This document shows positions 27,609 through 36,013 of a stretch of 64,000 nt of DNA, one piece after another (the stretch's first letter is position 1; every line of letters begins with the position of its first letter). A program made the position numbers and the translations under genes. The notes below the pieces were generated by a model. The model saw only the letters and a list, made by a program, of their open reading frames with translations. It had not been told where the DNA came from and ran no database searches. The stretch covers positions 43,129-107,128 of the forward strand of contig NZ_ANNU01000028.1 of assembly GCF_000346615.1 (NCBI RefSeq), written 5' to 3'. The stretch is from Nafulsella turpanensis ZLM-10 (GTDB lineage: Bacteria; Bacteroidota; Bacteroidia; Cytophagales; Cyclobacteriaceae).

Positions 27609-28616
27609 ATGAACATTGTAATTCCAATGGCCGGTATGGGCAAACGCATGCGGCCACATTCTTTAACAGTACCTAAGCCCCTCATTCCTATTGCAGGAAA
27701 GCCTATCGTACAGCGCCTCGCCGAAGATATTGCCGGAGTCTGCGAGGAAAAAGTTGAAAATATCGGGTTCATCATCAGTCGAAGCTTCGGAAAGGATGTA
27801 GAAAATCACCTTAAAAAAGTAGCCGAATCATTAGGCGCCAAAGGTCACATTTTTTATCAGGATGAAGCCCTCGGCACCGCCCATGCTATTCTGTGTGCCA
27901 AGGAACTACTGGACGGGCACGTAATTGTTGCTTTTGCCGACACCCTCTTTAAGGCTGATTTCACCCTCGATGCCAAACAGGACGGCATTATCTGGGTACA
28001 GAAAGTAGAAGACCCCCGCCCTTTTGGAGTCGTGAAAGTAAATGAACAGGGCGCCATTACCGACTTTATAGAAAAACCCCAGGAATTTGTTTCCGACCTG
28101 GCTATCATTGGCATTTATTACTTTAAGGATGGAACCAACCTCCGAAGCGAGCTGCAGTACCTGCTCGACAATGATATCCGTGATAAGGGGGAGTACCAGA
28201 TTACCAATGCCCTTGAAAATATGAAGAACAAGGGACAGAAACTGGTACCGGGCAAAGTAGAAGAGTGGCTGGACTGCGGCAACAAGGAAGTTACAGTCAA
28301 TACCAACCAGCGCTATCTTGAGTTTATCAAAAACAAAGACCTGGTAGCTAAAAGTGCCAGAATTGAAAACTCGGTGATTATTCCTCCCTGCTATATTGGC
28401 GAAAATGCCGAAATCCACAATAGTGTGATAGGTCCGCACGTTTCTTTGGGAGATAACAGCAAAGTAAGTGACTCCAGGATAGAGAATACTATTATCCAGA
28501 CGAATAGTCAGCTGAAGGATGCCCACCTGAAGAACTCAATGGTGGGCAATGATGTTGTGTACGAAGGAAAGGCGCGCGATTTCAGTATCGGCGATTTTAC
28601 CACCATCAAAGACTAA
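27609..28616 (+). CDS. Sugar-phosphate nucleotidyltransferase
   Basis: A 335-residue protein with an N-terminal nucleotidyltransferase domain (about 1-240; MNIVIPMAGMGKRMRPHS with PKPLIPIAGKPI) and a C-terminal left-handed beta-helix of hexapeptide repeats (about 245-335; VIIPPCYIGENAEIHNSVIG). The layout fits glucose-1-phosphate thymidylyltransferase-like enzymes, which activate a sugar 1-phosphate with NTP. The exact sugar and nucleotide cannot be read from the sequence. A strong terminator hairpin lies 62 bases past its stop, inside the next gene. Confidence 0.9.
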   Translation: MNIVIPMAGMGKRMRPHSLTVPKPLIPIAGKPIVQRLAEDIAGVCEEKVENIGFIISRSFGKDVENHLKKVAESLGAKGHIFYQDEALGTAHAILCAKELLDGHVIVAFADTLFKADFTLDAKQDGIIWVQKVEDPRPFGVVKVNEQGAITDFIEKPQEFVSDLAIIGIYYFKDGTNLRSELQYLLDNDIRDKGEYQITNALENMKNKGQKLVPGKVEEWLDCGNKEVTVNTNQRYLEFIKNKDLVAKSARIENSVIIPPCYIGENAEIHNSVIGPHVSLGDNSKVSDSRIENTIIQTNSQLKDAHLKNSMVGNDVVYEGKARDFSIGDFTTIKD

Positions 28617-28635
28617 ATTATTTATACAAGAATAT

Positions 28636-30390
28636 ATGCACGGTAAACGCCACTTTACTTACCTGCTTCTGATAACAACATACCTACTCTTTGGAGTAGG
28701 TATGTCTTTTTCGTACGGGCAGAAGAAGAAAAACAAAAAGCAGGAAAGCAGTGGGCAAACCCTTAGCACCGCGGAGCGGGCCCGCGCCGAGAGCCTGTTT
28801 ACTGACGGCATTAAAAGTGCTATTTTAGAAGATTATCCCAAGGCCATCAGCTATCTGCAACATTCCCTGGAGATTGACCCTTCCAATTCGGCTGCTTACT
28901 TTAAGCTGGCAGAGCTGCTTTTTGATACCGGCAACCTTCCCGAAGCCGAAAAAAGTATCAGCCGCGCCATTCAGCTCAGCGACAGTAACCAGTACTACTA
29001 CCAGCTCGCTGCCGATATACAGGCACAGCAGGGGAAGTATGAAAAAGCCGCCCTCTACTATGAGGACATGCTCAAAAAAACCAATGCCAGTCCGCAGCAC
29101 ATCCTGGAACTGGCCGTTCTCTACCTTCACCTCAACAATTACGATAAAGCGCTTCAGACTTTCGAGCGGGCAGAAAAATTTTTAGGCGTTAATGAGCAAA
29201 TTATTCTGCAAAAACAAAAAATTCACCTCCAGCAAAACCAGTTGGCAGATGCCCTTCGCGAAGGGGAAAGGCTAATTAATAATTTTCCCGGAGAACCTGC
29301 TTATGTGATATATCAGGCAGAGCTCCTGCTGAATAACCAGCGGCAACAGGAAGCCATCCGCTTCCTGGAGGATTACCTAAGTAAACAGCCAGGACAGCCC
29401 CAGGCCTCCTACCTCTTAGGCAAGGCTTATCTACAACAGAACGACTTTGCCGCAGCCGAAAAATACCTTCAGGCGGCTTTCCAGAGCCCCGACCTTAAGC
29501 TGGAGCTAAAAGTACAGGAAATAGCCCAGCTACTCCAACAGGTAAATGAGCCTGAGATTACCGCCCTGCTGGAGCCACTTACCACCGCCCTCCTCGAGGC
29601 CCATCCGCACCAAAGCCAGGCCTATGTGGTGAGAGGAGATTACCTCTTTGCCCTGCAGCAAAAACAAGCTGCCCGCGCAGCTTACCTTCAGGCCCTTGCG
29701 CTGGATCAGAACAATTTTCAGGCGTGGCAAAATGCACTCTCTTTAGGCTTGGAGCTGGGGCGCTTCGACAGCGTAGCCCGCGAGGCGGAGGAAGCACTGG
29801 TCATGTTCCCGAACCAGCCGGCGTTCTATTATTTTAGCGGGGCAGCCAACCTGAGCAAAAAAGAATTCCAGAAAGCCATTTTTGCACTGGAGCAGGGCAA
29901 AGAAATGGCTTATAATAACCCTGAGCTGCAAAGTGTTTTTTACAGCCACCTCGGCGATGCCTACAATGGTGCGAAGGATTTTAAAAAGTCTGATGAGGCT
30001 TACCAGGCTGCCCTTGAAATCGATCCGAATAATGATTATATCCTGAATAATTACAGCTATTATCTTTCGCTGCGAAAGGAAAAGCTCGGACTGGCCCGAA
30101 AATTATCCGAACAGCTCATTCAGCAGAATCCCGATAACCCCAACTACCTCGACACCCACGCCTGGGTTCTTTACCAGCTAAAGCAGTACAAGGAAGCGCG
30201 AAAACACCTGGAAAAGGCCATACAAAAAGGAGGCGACCAGAACAGCACGATTCTTGAGCATTATGGAGATGTATTATACCAGCTAAATGAAAAAGCACAG
30301 GCCCTGGAGCAGTGGAAAAAAGCACGGGCCCTGCCTGGTGCATCGGAAAAGCTGGATAAAAAAATAAAAGACCAAAGCTTATATGAGTAA
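28636..30390 (+). CDS. Tetratricopeptide repeat protein, exported
   Basis: A 584-residue protein made of about a dozen TPR units (e.g. AISYLQHSLEIDPSNSAAYF, SDEAYQAALEIDPNNDYILN). I start it at 28636 because MHGKRHFTYLLLITTYLLF opens a signal peptide cut near SYGQ; an in-frame Met at 28549 lies inside the previous gene. It is probably periplasmic or lipid-free outer-membrane associated and serves as a protein-binding scaffold. It overlaps the DUF4292 gene by eight bases. An intrinsic-terminator hairpin sits within its signal-peptide codons. Confidence 0.88.
   Translation: MHGKRHFTYLLLITTYLLFGVGMSFSYGQKKKNKKQESSGQTLSTAERARAESLFTDGIKSAILEDYPKAISYLQHSLEIDPSNSAAYFKLAELLFDTGNLPEAEKSISRAIQLSDSNQYYYQLAADIQAQQGKYEKAALYYEDMLKKTNASPQHILELAVLYLHLNNYDKALQTFERAEKFLGVNEQIILQKQKIHLQQNQLADALREGERLINNFPGEPAYVIYQAELLLNNQRQQEAIRFLEDYLSKQPGQPQASYLLGKAYLQQNDFAAAEKYLQAAFQSPDLKLELKVQEIAQLLQQVNEPEITALLEPLTTALLEAHPHQSQAYVVRGDYLFALQQKQAARAAYLQALALDQNNFQAWQNALSLGLELGRFDSVAREAEEALVMFPNQPAFYYFSGAANLSKKEFQKAIFALEQGKEMAYNNPELQSVFYSHLGDAYNGAKDFKKSDEAYQAALEIDPNNDYILNNYSYYLSLRKEKLGLARKLSEQLIQQNPDNPNYLDTHAWVLYQLKQYKEARKHLEKAIQKGGDQNSTILEHYGDVLYQLNEKAQALEQWKKARALPGASEKLDKKIKDQSLYE
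28678..28705 (+). terminator. Intrinsic terminator inside the TPR gene
   Basis: A perfect 12-bp stem, ACATACCTACTC with GAGTAGGTATGT and a TTTG tetraloop, is followed at once by CTTTTT. It has the form of a strong terminator for the nucleotidyltransferase gene that ended at 28616, yet it lies in codons 15-24 of the TPR protein's signal peptide. Confidence 0.75.
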
Positions 30391-31138
30391 TTATTTTAAA
30401 CTAACACTCTGCCTGCTTCTTCTGCTGGGAGCCTGTAAGAGAGAAAGTATACCTACCGTCAGCGATAAAGACATCAAAAACCTGGCGATCAAAGAAGTTG
30501 ATTTTGACTACCTGACCACCAGAAGTAAAATTAATTACGACGATGGCGATCGCCGCATTGGCGCCACCGCCACTATCCGAATCAAGGACGACAGCCTTAT
30601 CTGGCTTTCGGTTAGCCCCGGCTTTGGAATAGAAGCGGCCCGTGCATTGGTTACCCGCGATTCTGTATTCCTGATGAACAAACTGGAAAAAAGTTACCAC
30701 GCCTACAGCTTTAATGAACTAAGCCGTAAACTTAATGTGCCTGTCGATTATGATGTGCTTCAGGCTGCCCTCCTGGGTGAAATGCTGCAGCCCATTGGCC
30801 GCCGGGATAAGATAGAACGTAAGGAAAGCCAGGTGCTAATAAAGCAGGAAGCCCCTCGAATCGACATCCTTAACTATATCAGCAAAGAAAACCTTAAGCT
30901 GACCAGGGTAATACTACAGGACCAGGGCACCAGCAATACCCTTACCATGGACTACAACGACTTTAAGCCACTGGACATCAATGTAATACCCTATTCCAGC
31001 ACTATTACCGCCAGTTATATGGAAGGAGGAGAATTAAAAACCACTACTGTTGGATTTGAGCATAATAAAGCCGAGTTTAGCGCAAATGCTTTGAGTTTTC
31101 CTTTCGATATTCCTGAAAGATATGACCGCAAAAATTAG
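30383..31138 (+). CDS. DUF4292 lipoprotein (LolA/LolB-fold candidate)
   Basis: A 251-residue lipoprotein: signal peptide ending LLGAC (lipidated Cys18). The mature part is a DUF4292 domain, with alternating strands such as RIGATATIRIKDDSLIWLSV and GIEAARALVTRDSVFLMNK. These strand patterns resemble outer-membrane lipoprotein-sorting proteins of the LolA/LolB fold, so a role in handling lipoproteins or lipids is an inference worth testing. It overlaps the TPR gene by eight bases and the EnvC-like gene by 17, so all three are one operon. Confidence 0.87.
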   Translation: MSNYFKLTLCLLLLLGACKRESIPTVSDKDIKNLAIKEVDFDYLTTRSKINYDDGDRRIGATATIRIKDDSLIWLSVSPGFGIEAARALVTRDSVFLMNKLEKSYHAYSFNELSRKLNVPVDYDVLQAALLGEMLQPIGRRDKIERKESQVLIKQEAPRIDILNYISKENLKLTRVILQDQGTSNTLTMDYNDFKPLDINVIPYSSTITASYMEGGELKTTTVGFEHNKAEFSANALSFPFDIPERYDRKN

Positions 31139-32366
31139 AGGGGCCGGTAGTGTCGTTTTTGTCCTGTTTTTCCTGTTTGTACTACCTGCTGCCGCCCAGA
31201 CGAAGGCAGAACTGGAAAAGAGAAAACAGGAAAACCAAAAAAAAATAGAGGAAGCAGAAAAAATCCTTGAACAAACCAGAGACAAAAAGGAAGCCACACT
31301 CGGACAACTGTCGGCACTCAACAATAAAATTGAAGCCAGCCAGGAACTCATCCTGCTCCTTAATAAGGAGGTAGGTATGCTCGACGGAGAAATAAACCAG
31401 CTGGGTGGCATCGTAAAAGCTCTTCAGAAAGACCTTGAGCAGCTCAAGGACGAATATGCCCAAATGGTTTACACAGCTTATAAGGCTAACAAAGGCTTTA
31501 GTAAACTCACCTTTATCTTTTCGGCCAGCACCTTTAATGAACTCTTTATGCGCCTCAACTGGATGGAGCAATATGGAGAAGCCAGGCGCATGCAGGTAGA
31601 GCAAATTACCAAGGTACGGGAATCTTTACAGCAGCAGCAAAAAAATGTACAAAGCAAACGGCAGAAACAGGAAGAGGTACTGGCCGAGCAGCTTAACCAG
31701 AGTCAGCAGCTACTGGCACTTAAGCAGGAACAAAGCCAGGTGGTAAGCCAGCTTAACGCCAGGGAAAATAAAATTAAGAGCGATATAGCTGAAAGAAAGT
31801 CCAACCTTAAGCGCCTCGATGACCTTATTGCCAAGCTGGTTAGGGAAGAGATTGAGAGAGCCCGGGCAGAAGCAGCCGCTGCAGAGGCTGCCAGGAAAAA
31901 GGCCACTAAAAGCAGTGGGGCAGCCGATGTACCCCTTACACCCGAGGTGGCTTCCCTCAGCACATCTTTTGAGGGCGCCCGCTCAAAGCTCCTCTGGCCG
32001 GTAGCTTCCGGCTTTATTTCCACGCAGTTTGGCACTAACCAGGTGTACAAGCAGGTGAAGCTGGAAAGTAGCGGCGTAGAAATTCAAACCAAAGAAAATG
32101 AAAATGTACGGGCTGTTTTCGACGGGCAGGTACGACGCGTGTTCTTTATGCCCGGCATGAACAACGTTGTCATGATTCAGCATGGACAGTATTTTACTGT
32201 ATATGCCCGCCTAAAGGAGGTGAATGTCGAGCCCATGCAAAAAATTAAAGCCAAAGATGTACTGGGCAAAGTCTACACCAATAATGACGGTACCTCGGAG
32301 GTACATTTCGAGATCTGGAAAAATAACCAGAAGCTGGATCCGGAAGAATGGCTGTTTAAAAACTAA
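31122..32366 (+). CDS. EnvC-like murein hydrolase activator (degenerate LytM)
   Basis: A 414-residue exported protein: signal peptide (to about residue 25, AAAQT), a long coiled coil (about 26-255, KAELEKRKQENQKKIEEAEK) and a C-terminal LytM/M23 domain (about 285-414). The zinc-site HxxxD of active M23 enzymes is replaced (ESSGVEI near 314) and the YxHL motif reads YARL, while HFEIW remains. This pattern matches EnvC, which activates amidases rather than cutting peptidoglycan. It overlaps DUF4292 upstream. Amidase partner is not in the window. Confidence 0.88.
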   Translation: MTAKIRGAGSVVFVLFFLFVLPAAAQTKAELEKRKQENQKKIEEAEKILEQTRDKKEATLGQLSALNNKIEASQELILLLNKEVGMLDGEINQLGGIVKALQKDLEQLKDEYAQMVYTAYKANKGFSKLTFIFSASTFNELFMRLNWMEQYGEARRMQVEQITKVRESLQQQQKNVQSKRQKQEEVLAEQLNQSQQLLALKQEQSQVVSQLNARENKIKSDIAERKSNLKRLDDLIAKLVREEIERARAEAAAAEAARKKATKSSGAADVPLTPEVASLSTSFEGARSKLLWPVASGFISTQFGTNQVYKQVKLESSGVEIQTKENENVRAVFDGQVRRVFFMPGMNNVVMIQHGQYFTVYARLKEVNVEPMQKIKAKDVLGKVYTNNDGTSEVHFEIWKNNQKLDPEEWLFKN

Positions 32367-32499
32367 GGATTATTGGGGAAATAGGAACAGTGTAAGTTTT
32401 CTACCCTATCTGACAAAAAAGCCCTTACACCAGAAAGGAAAATCAATCACATACCCTTGCTTTTCAGCTAATTATATAATTCAACATCCCTTTTATACA

Positions 32500-32555
32500 T
32501 GAACAGCCACTCTTCCGGTAGCGGCAGCTCTATTACCGGGCAGACAGGCCGTTCA
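32500..32555. other. Nested inverted repeat in the EnvC-tatA gap
   Basis: Within a 337-base gap without genes, an outer pair TGAACAGCC/GGCCGTTCA (one mismatch) encloses CCGGTA/TACCGG, giving a two-level hairpin. No T run follows. It may be a structured RNA, a binding site, or chance. Apart from this and the tatA promoter the gap shows nothing. Confidence 0.3.
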
Positions 32556-32646
32556 TAAAAGAAAGTGAAAAGCGAAAAAGCTGGTCTAAAACTTTGAACT
32601 TTTGAAAGAAGGTTTACCTTCTGAACTAAATACCCGGGCCTTTGGG

Positions 32647-32677
32647 TTTGAGCAATACCAATAAATATGTAATTTTA
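32647..32677 (+). promoter_or_regulatory. Predicted tatA promoter
   Basis: TTTG (32647-32650), 19 bases, TAATTTTA (32670-32677): matches the Bacteroidota promoter pattern except for the last base. It lies 26 bases before tatA. Confidence 0.55.
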
Positions 32678-32703
32678 CAACGACCTAATAAACAGAGAAA
32701 ACA

Positions 32704-33000
32704 ATGCAAACTCAACTATTATTTCTGAACATGGGAGGATACGAAATTCTCCTCATTATATTAGTGATCCTCATCTTCTTTGGCGCTAAGAAAATCCCGG
32801 AACTGGCACGCGGAATGGGCCGTGGTATCCGCGAATTCAAAGATGCGACAAGAGAAATTACTGATGAACTGGAAGACAGCGTAAACGATCGTCCAAAGAA
32901 CAAGCATAACAATGCGCCGGTAAGCAACAATTCAGCTGCCTCTGCCAATAATCATGCTCCTGTAACGAACACCAACGCTTCTACCACAAATAACCAGTAA
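32704..33000 (+). CDS. tatA: Twin-arginine translocase subunit TatA
   Basis: A 98-residue TatA/TatE protein: one N-terminal membrane helix (about residues 12-28), the hinge FGAKKIPELARGMGRG (about 26-41) and an amphipathic helix, then a polar Asn/Ser/Thr tail. TatA oligomers form the export pathway for folded proteins with twin-arginine signals. No tatC is next to it; gatA starts two bases after its stop, so the two are co-transcribed. Confidence 0.94.
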   Translation: MQTQLLFLNMGGYEILLIILVILIFFGAKKIPELARGMGRGIREFKDATREITDELEDSVNDRPKNKHNNAPVSNNSAASANNHAPVTNTNASTTNNQ

Positions 33001-33002
33001 AG

Positions 33003-34427
33003 TTGAAAGCCTACACCTCTCTCTCCGAAGTTAAAGACGCCATACAAAAAGGGGAAACCTCCTGCCAGCAACTGGTAGAGTTTTACCTGCAAAACATAGA
33101 AAAAAAGAAGCATCTGAATGCTTTTCTGGAAGTATATACCGACGAAGCCCGCGAACAGGCCCAACAGGTAGACCAGAAGCTAAAGAATGGCACCGCCGGT
33201 AAGCTTGCCGGTATGGTTGTAGGCCTTAAGGATGTGCTGTGTCATCAGGACCATGGTCTGCAAAGCAGCTCCCACATCCTGGAGGGCTTTATCAGCCAGT
33301 TCAGTGGCACGGCCGTTCAAAAATTACTGGAGGAAGATGCCATTGTGATTGGCCGCCAGAACTGCGATGAGTTTGCCATGGGCTCCTCTAACGAGAATTC
33401 GGCCTTTGGCCCTGTGTTGAACGATGCAGATAATACGCGTGTGCCCGGTGGTTCCTCAGGAGGATCGGCCGTTGCCGTACAGGCCGATATGTGCCTGGTA
33501 TCGCTTGGTTCCGACACGGGAGGTTCTGTACGCCAGCCCGCTGCTTTCTGTGGCATCGTTGGTTTAAAGCCTACCTATGGCCGTATTTCGCGCCACGGTC
33601 TGGTAGCTTATGCCTCTTCTTTCGATTCTATTGGGGTATTCTCCAAAAGTGTGGAAGATAGTGCCCTGGTGCTGGAAGTAATCGCCGGAGCAGATGAGTA
33701 TGACAGTACGTCCGCCCGTGTAGAGGTGCCTGCTTACAGCCAGGCCCTGCAAAAGCAGGATAAGCCTTACCGCATTGCCTACATCAGCAATACACTCGAA
33801 TCCGAAGGGCTCAATAGTGAAATTAAAGCCAGCGTAGAAGAAAAGTTACAATGGCTTAAAAGCGAAGGACATACGGTGGAAGCTGTTGAATTTCCGCTGC
33901 TGGATTACCTGCTCCCCTCCTATTATATTTTATCTACAGCCGAAGCAAGTTCAAACCTTTCGCGCTTCGACGGCGTTAAGTATGGGTACCGTTCACCCAA
34001 TGCTACCAATCTGGAGAGCATGTACAAGAAAACGCGTAGCGAAGGGTTTGGAGCGGAAGTAAAGCGCCGCATTATGCTGGGCACCTTTGTTTTAAGCGCC
34101 AGCTACTATGATGCCTACTATACCAAAGCACAGAAGGTAAGAAGGCTCATTAAAGATGCAACAGACAAATTACTGTCTTCGTACGATTTTATAGTACTGC
34201 CTACCACCCCTACAACGGCATTTAGGCTGGGGGAGCATACCGCCGACCCGCTCGAAATGTACCTGGCAGACTTATTTACCGTACAGGCCAATTTATGCGG
34301 ATTGCCTGCCATCTCACTCCCGAATGGCACCGATAAAGAAGGGCTTCCTATAGGCCTGCAGGTTGTTGCAAGCGCTTTTGCTGAAGATAAAATGTTTGCC
34401 TTCTCCAAATATTTGATGGAGGCATAA
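33003..34427 (+). CDS. gatA: Aspartyl/glutamyl-tRNA amidotransferase subunit A
   Basis: GatA is the amidase that releases ammonia from glutamine for conversion of Glu-tRNA-Gln (or Asp-tRNA-Asn). The catalytic triad is visible: Lys76 (VGLKD), Ser151 (GGSSGGS) and nucleophile Ser174 (GSDTGGS). The 474-residue length is normal. The start is TTG, two bases after the tatA stop; the next Met is residue 71, which would delete essential sequence. gatB and gatC are not adjacent. Confidence 0.95.
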   Translation: MKAYTSLSEVKDAIQKGETSCQQLVEFYLQNIEKKKHLNAFLEVYTDEAREQAQQVDQKLKNGTAGKLAGMVVGLKDVLCHQDHGLQSSSHILEGFISQFSGTAVQKLLEEDAIVIGRQNCDEFAMGSSNENSAFGPVLNDADNTRVPGGSSGGSAVAVQADMCLVSLGSDTGGSVRQPAAFCGIVGLKPTYGRISRHGLVAYASSFDSIGVFSKSVEDSALVLEVIAGADEYDSTSARVEVPAYSQALQKQDKPYRIAYISNTLESEGLNSEIKASVEEKLQWLKSEGHTVEAVEFPLLDYLLPSYYILSTAEASSNLSRFDGVKYGYRSPNATNLESMYKKTRSEGFGAEVKRRIMLGTFVLSASYYDAYYTKAQKVRRLIKDATDKLLSSYDFIVLPTTPTTAFRLGEHTADPLEMYLADLFTVQANLCGLPAISLPNGTDKEGLPIGLQVVASAFAEDKMFAFSKYLMEA

Positions 34428-34447
34428 GCCTTAACCTACTTGCGCGT

Positions 34448-35893
34448 ATGAAATTAATGTCCCGGAATTTGAACTGTTGGAAAGCCCCTGCCATTCTGGC
34501 AACGGCGCTGTTAAGTGTTTGCAGTTTACCTGCATTTGCCCAGGAAGAGGAAGATGTGCAGCTTTCTGATACCCTGCAGGTTTATATAGAGGTGGAGCGT
34601 CCTTTTTATGAACATGTTCCGGACTATACTTACGAAGAAGTAGCCGACCGCATTTCGTGCATGGACACGGATATTGATATTACCTTTAATCCGAGGGTAA
34701 AAGCCTTTATTGATTATTTTGCTATTCGCGACCGGGAGTATACCCGAATGGTCATAAAGCGCATGAACATCTACTTCCCGCTTTTTGAGAAATACCTCAA
34801 AAAGCACAATATGCCCGATGATCTCAAGTATCTCTCCATTGTTGAGTCGGGCCTTAATCCTACAGCCATCTCCCACGCAGGTGCGGCAGGCTTATGGCAG
34901 TTTATGCCTGCAACGGGCCGTATTTTCCGCCTCGACCGAACCTGGTTTATCGATGAACGTATGGATCCGGAAAAAGCGACAGAAGCAGCCTGCAAATACC
35001 TTAAGCAGTTACATGGCATGTTCGACGACTGGGAACTGGCCCTGGCCTCTTATAATGCAGGCCCCGGCAATGTTCGCAAAGCAATTCGCCGCTCCGGTTA
35101 TAAAGATGACTTCTGGGAAGTATACAACCACCTCCCCCGCGAAACCCGCTCCTATGTGCCACAGTTTGCGGCCATCACTTACCTGATGAACCACCTGGAG
35201 GAACATAATTTTCATATGGAGGAACATGAGCTACAATACGCTACTGAGGTAGAAACCGTTCACCTGGCCGAATTCATTAGCCTGGAAGCGCTGGAAGAAG
35301 AACTTAATTTATGCAAAGGAGAAATCTCCAGTCTCAATCCGGAGCTTATCCGCAATGCAGTGCCTGAAAATGTGGGCGACCATTACGCATTAAAAGTTCC
35401 TTCGCAGGTAGCACCTGTCCTTACGGCCCGCCGCGATGCCATCTACGACTCGACCCGTGAGCAGAACCAGCAAATGCTTGCTTACTTCACCAGAAATGAA
35501 GTTGGAAGCACGTTTAACCGCGAAAAGGTGACTTACCGTGTGCAGCGTGGCGATTACTTAGGAAAAATTGCAGAATTGCATAATGTACGAGTTTCGGATC
35601 TTCGCCACTGGAACCGCATTCAGGGAAATACCATCCGCATTGGTCAGCAACTGTCTATTTATGTACTCCCTACACAGAAGGCTTCCATCAATAACCAGCT
35701 GGCCCAGGCCGGCAGCAGCAGCAGTAAAGCAGTAAGCATTCAGGGTGCCAAAGTATACTATGTTCAGCCAGGCGATACACTGTGGGATATTTCAAAGAAG
35801 CATGGTGGCCTGAGCATTAACCAAATCAAGCAATTGAACAATTTAACCTCAAATGACATAAAACCAGGCCAAAAGCTGGTACTTTCAAAATAA
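34448..35893 (+). CDS. MltD-like lytic transglycosylase with two LysM domains
   Basis: A 481-residue periplasmic enzyme that would cleave the glycan strand of peptidoglycan. It has a signal peptide (to about residue 31, AFAQ), an SLT domain with catalytic Glu133 in SIVESGLNP and the motif GAAGLWQFMPATGR (about 142-155), ALASYNAGPGNV (about 200), and two C-terminal LysM units (about 355-400 and 432-480) that bind murein. It lies 20 bases after gatA and ahead of a strong terminator. Confidence 0.93.
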   Translation: MKLMSRNLNCWKAPAILATALLSVCSLPAFAQEEEDVQLSDTLQVYIEVERPFYEHVPDYTYEEVADRISCMDTDIDITFNPRVKAFIDYFAIRDREYTRMVIKRMNIYFPLFEKYLKKHNMPDDLKYLSIVESGLNPTAISHAGAAGLWQFMPATGRIFRLDRTWFIDERMDPEKATEAACKYLKQLHGMFDDWELALASYNAGPGNVRKAIRRSGYKDDFWEVYNHLPRETRSYVPQFAAITYLMNHLEEHNFHMEEHELQYATEVETVHLAEFISLEALEEELNLCKGEISSLNPELIRNAVPENVGDHYALKVPSQVAPVLTARRDAIYDSTREQNQQMLAYFTRNEVGSTFNREKVTYRVQRGDYLGKIAELHNVRVSDLRHWNRIQGNTIRIGQQLSIYVLPTQKASINNQLAQAGSSSSKAVSIQGAKVYYVQPGDTLWDISKKHGGLSINQIKQLNNLTSNDIKPGQKLVLSK

Positions 35894-35917
35894 ATGCCCT
35901 TAAAAGCATAAATTCAT

Positions 35918-35947
35918 AAAGCTTTGTTGTGTAAACAGCAAAGCTTT
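35918..35947 (+). terminator. Terminator after the transglycosylase gene
   Basis: AAAGCTTTGTTGT pairs with ACAGCAAAGCTTT (one G-T wobble), followed by TTTTATTTT. It should end the tatA-gatA-transglycosylase transcript. Confidence 0.85.
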
Positions 35948-36013
35948 TTTTATTTTGGATAATAACTTTTATCCTTCAATTACATTTTCTTTAAAAAGAC
36001 CCTTTTTTAATAT

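Noticed and set aside
27374..27775. Minus-strand frame of 133 codons over the dut-nucleotidyltransferase gap
   Set aside because: Half of it is the antisense of the conserved nucleotidyltransferase N terminus, the rest is repeat copy 3.
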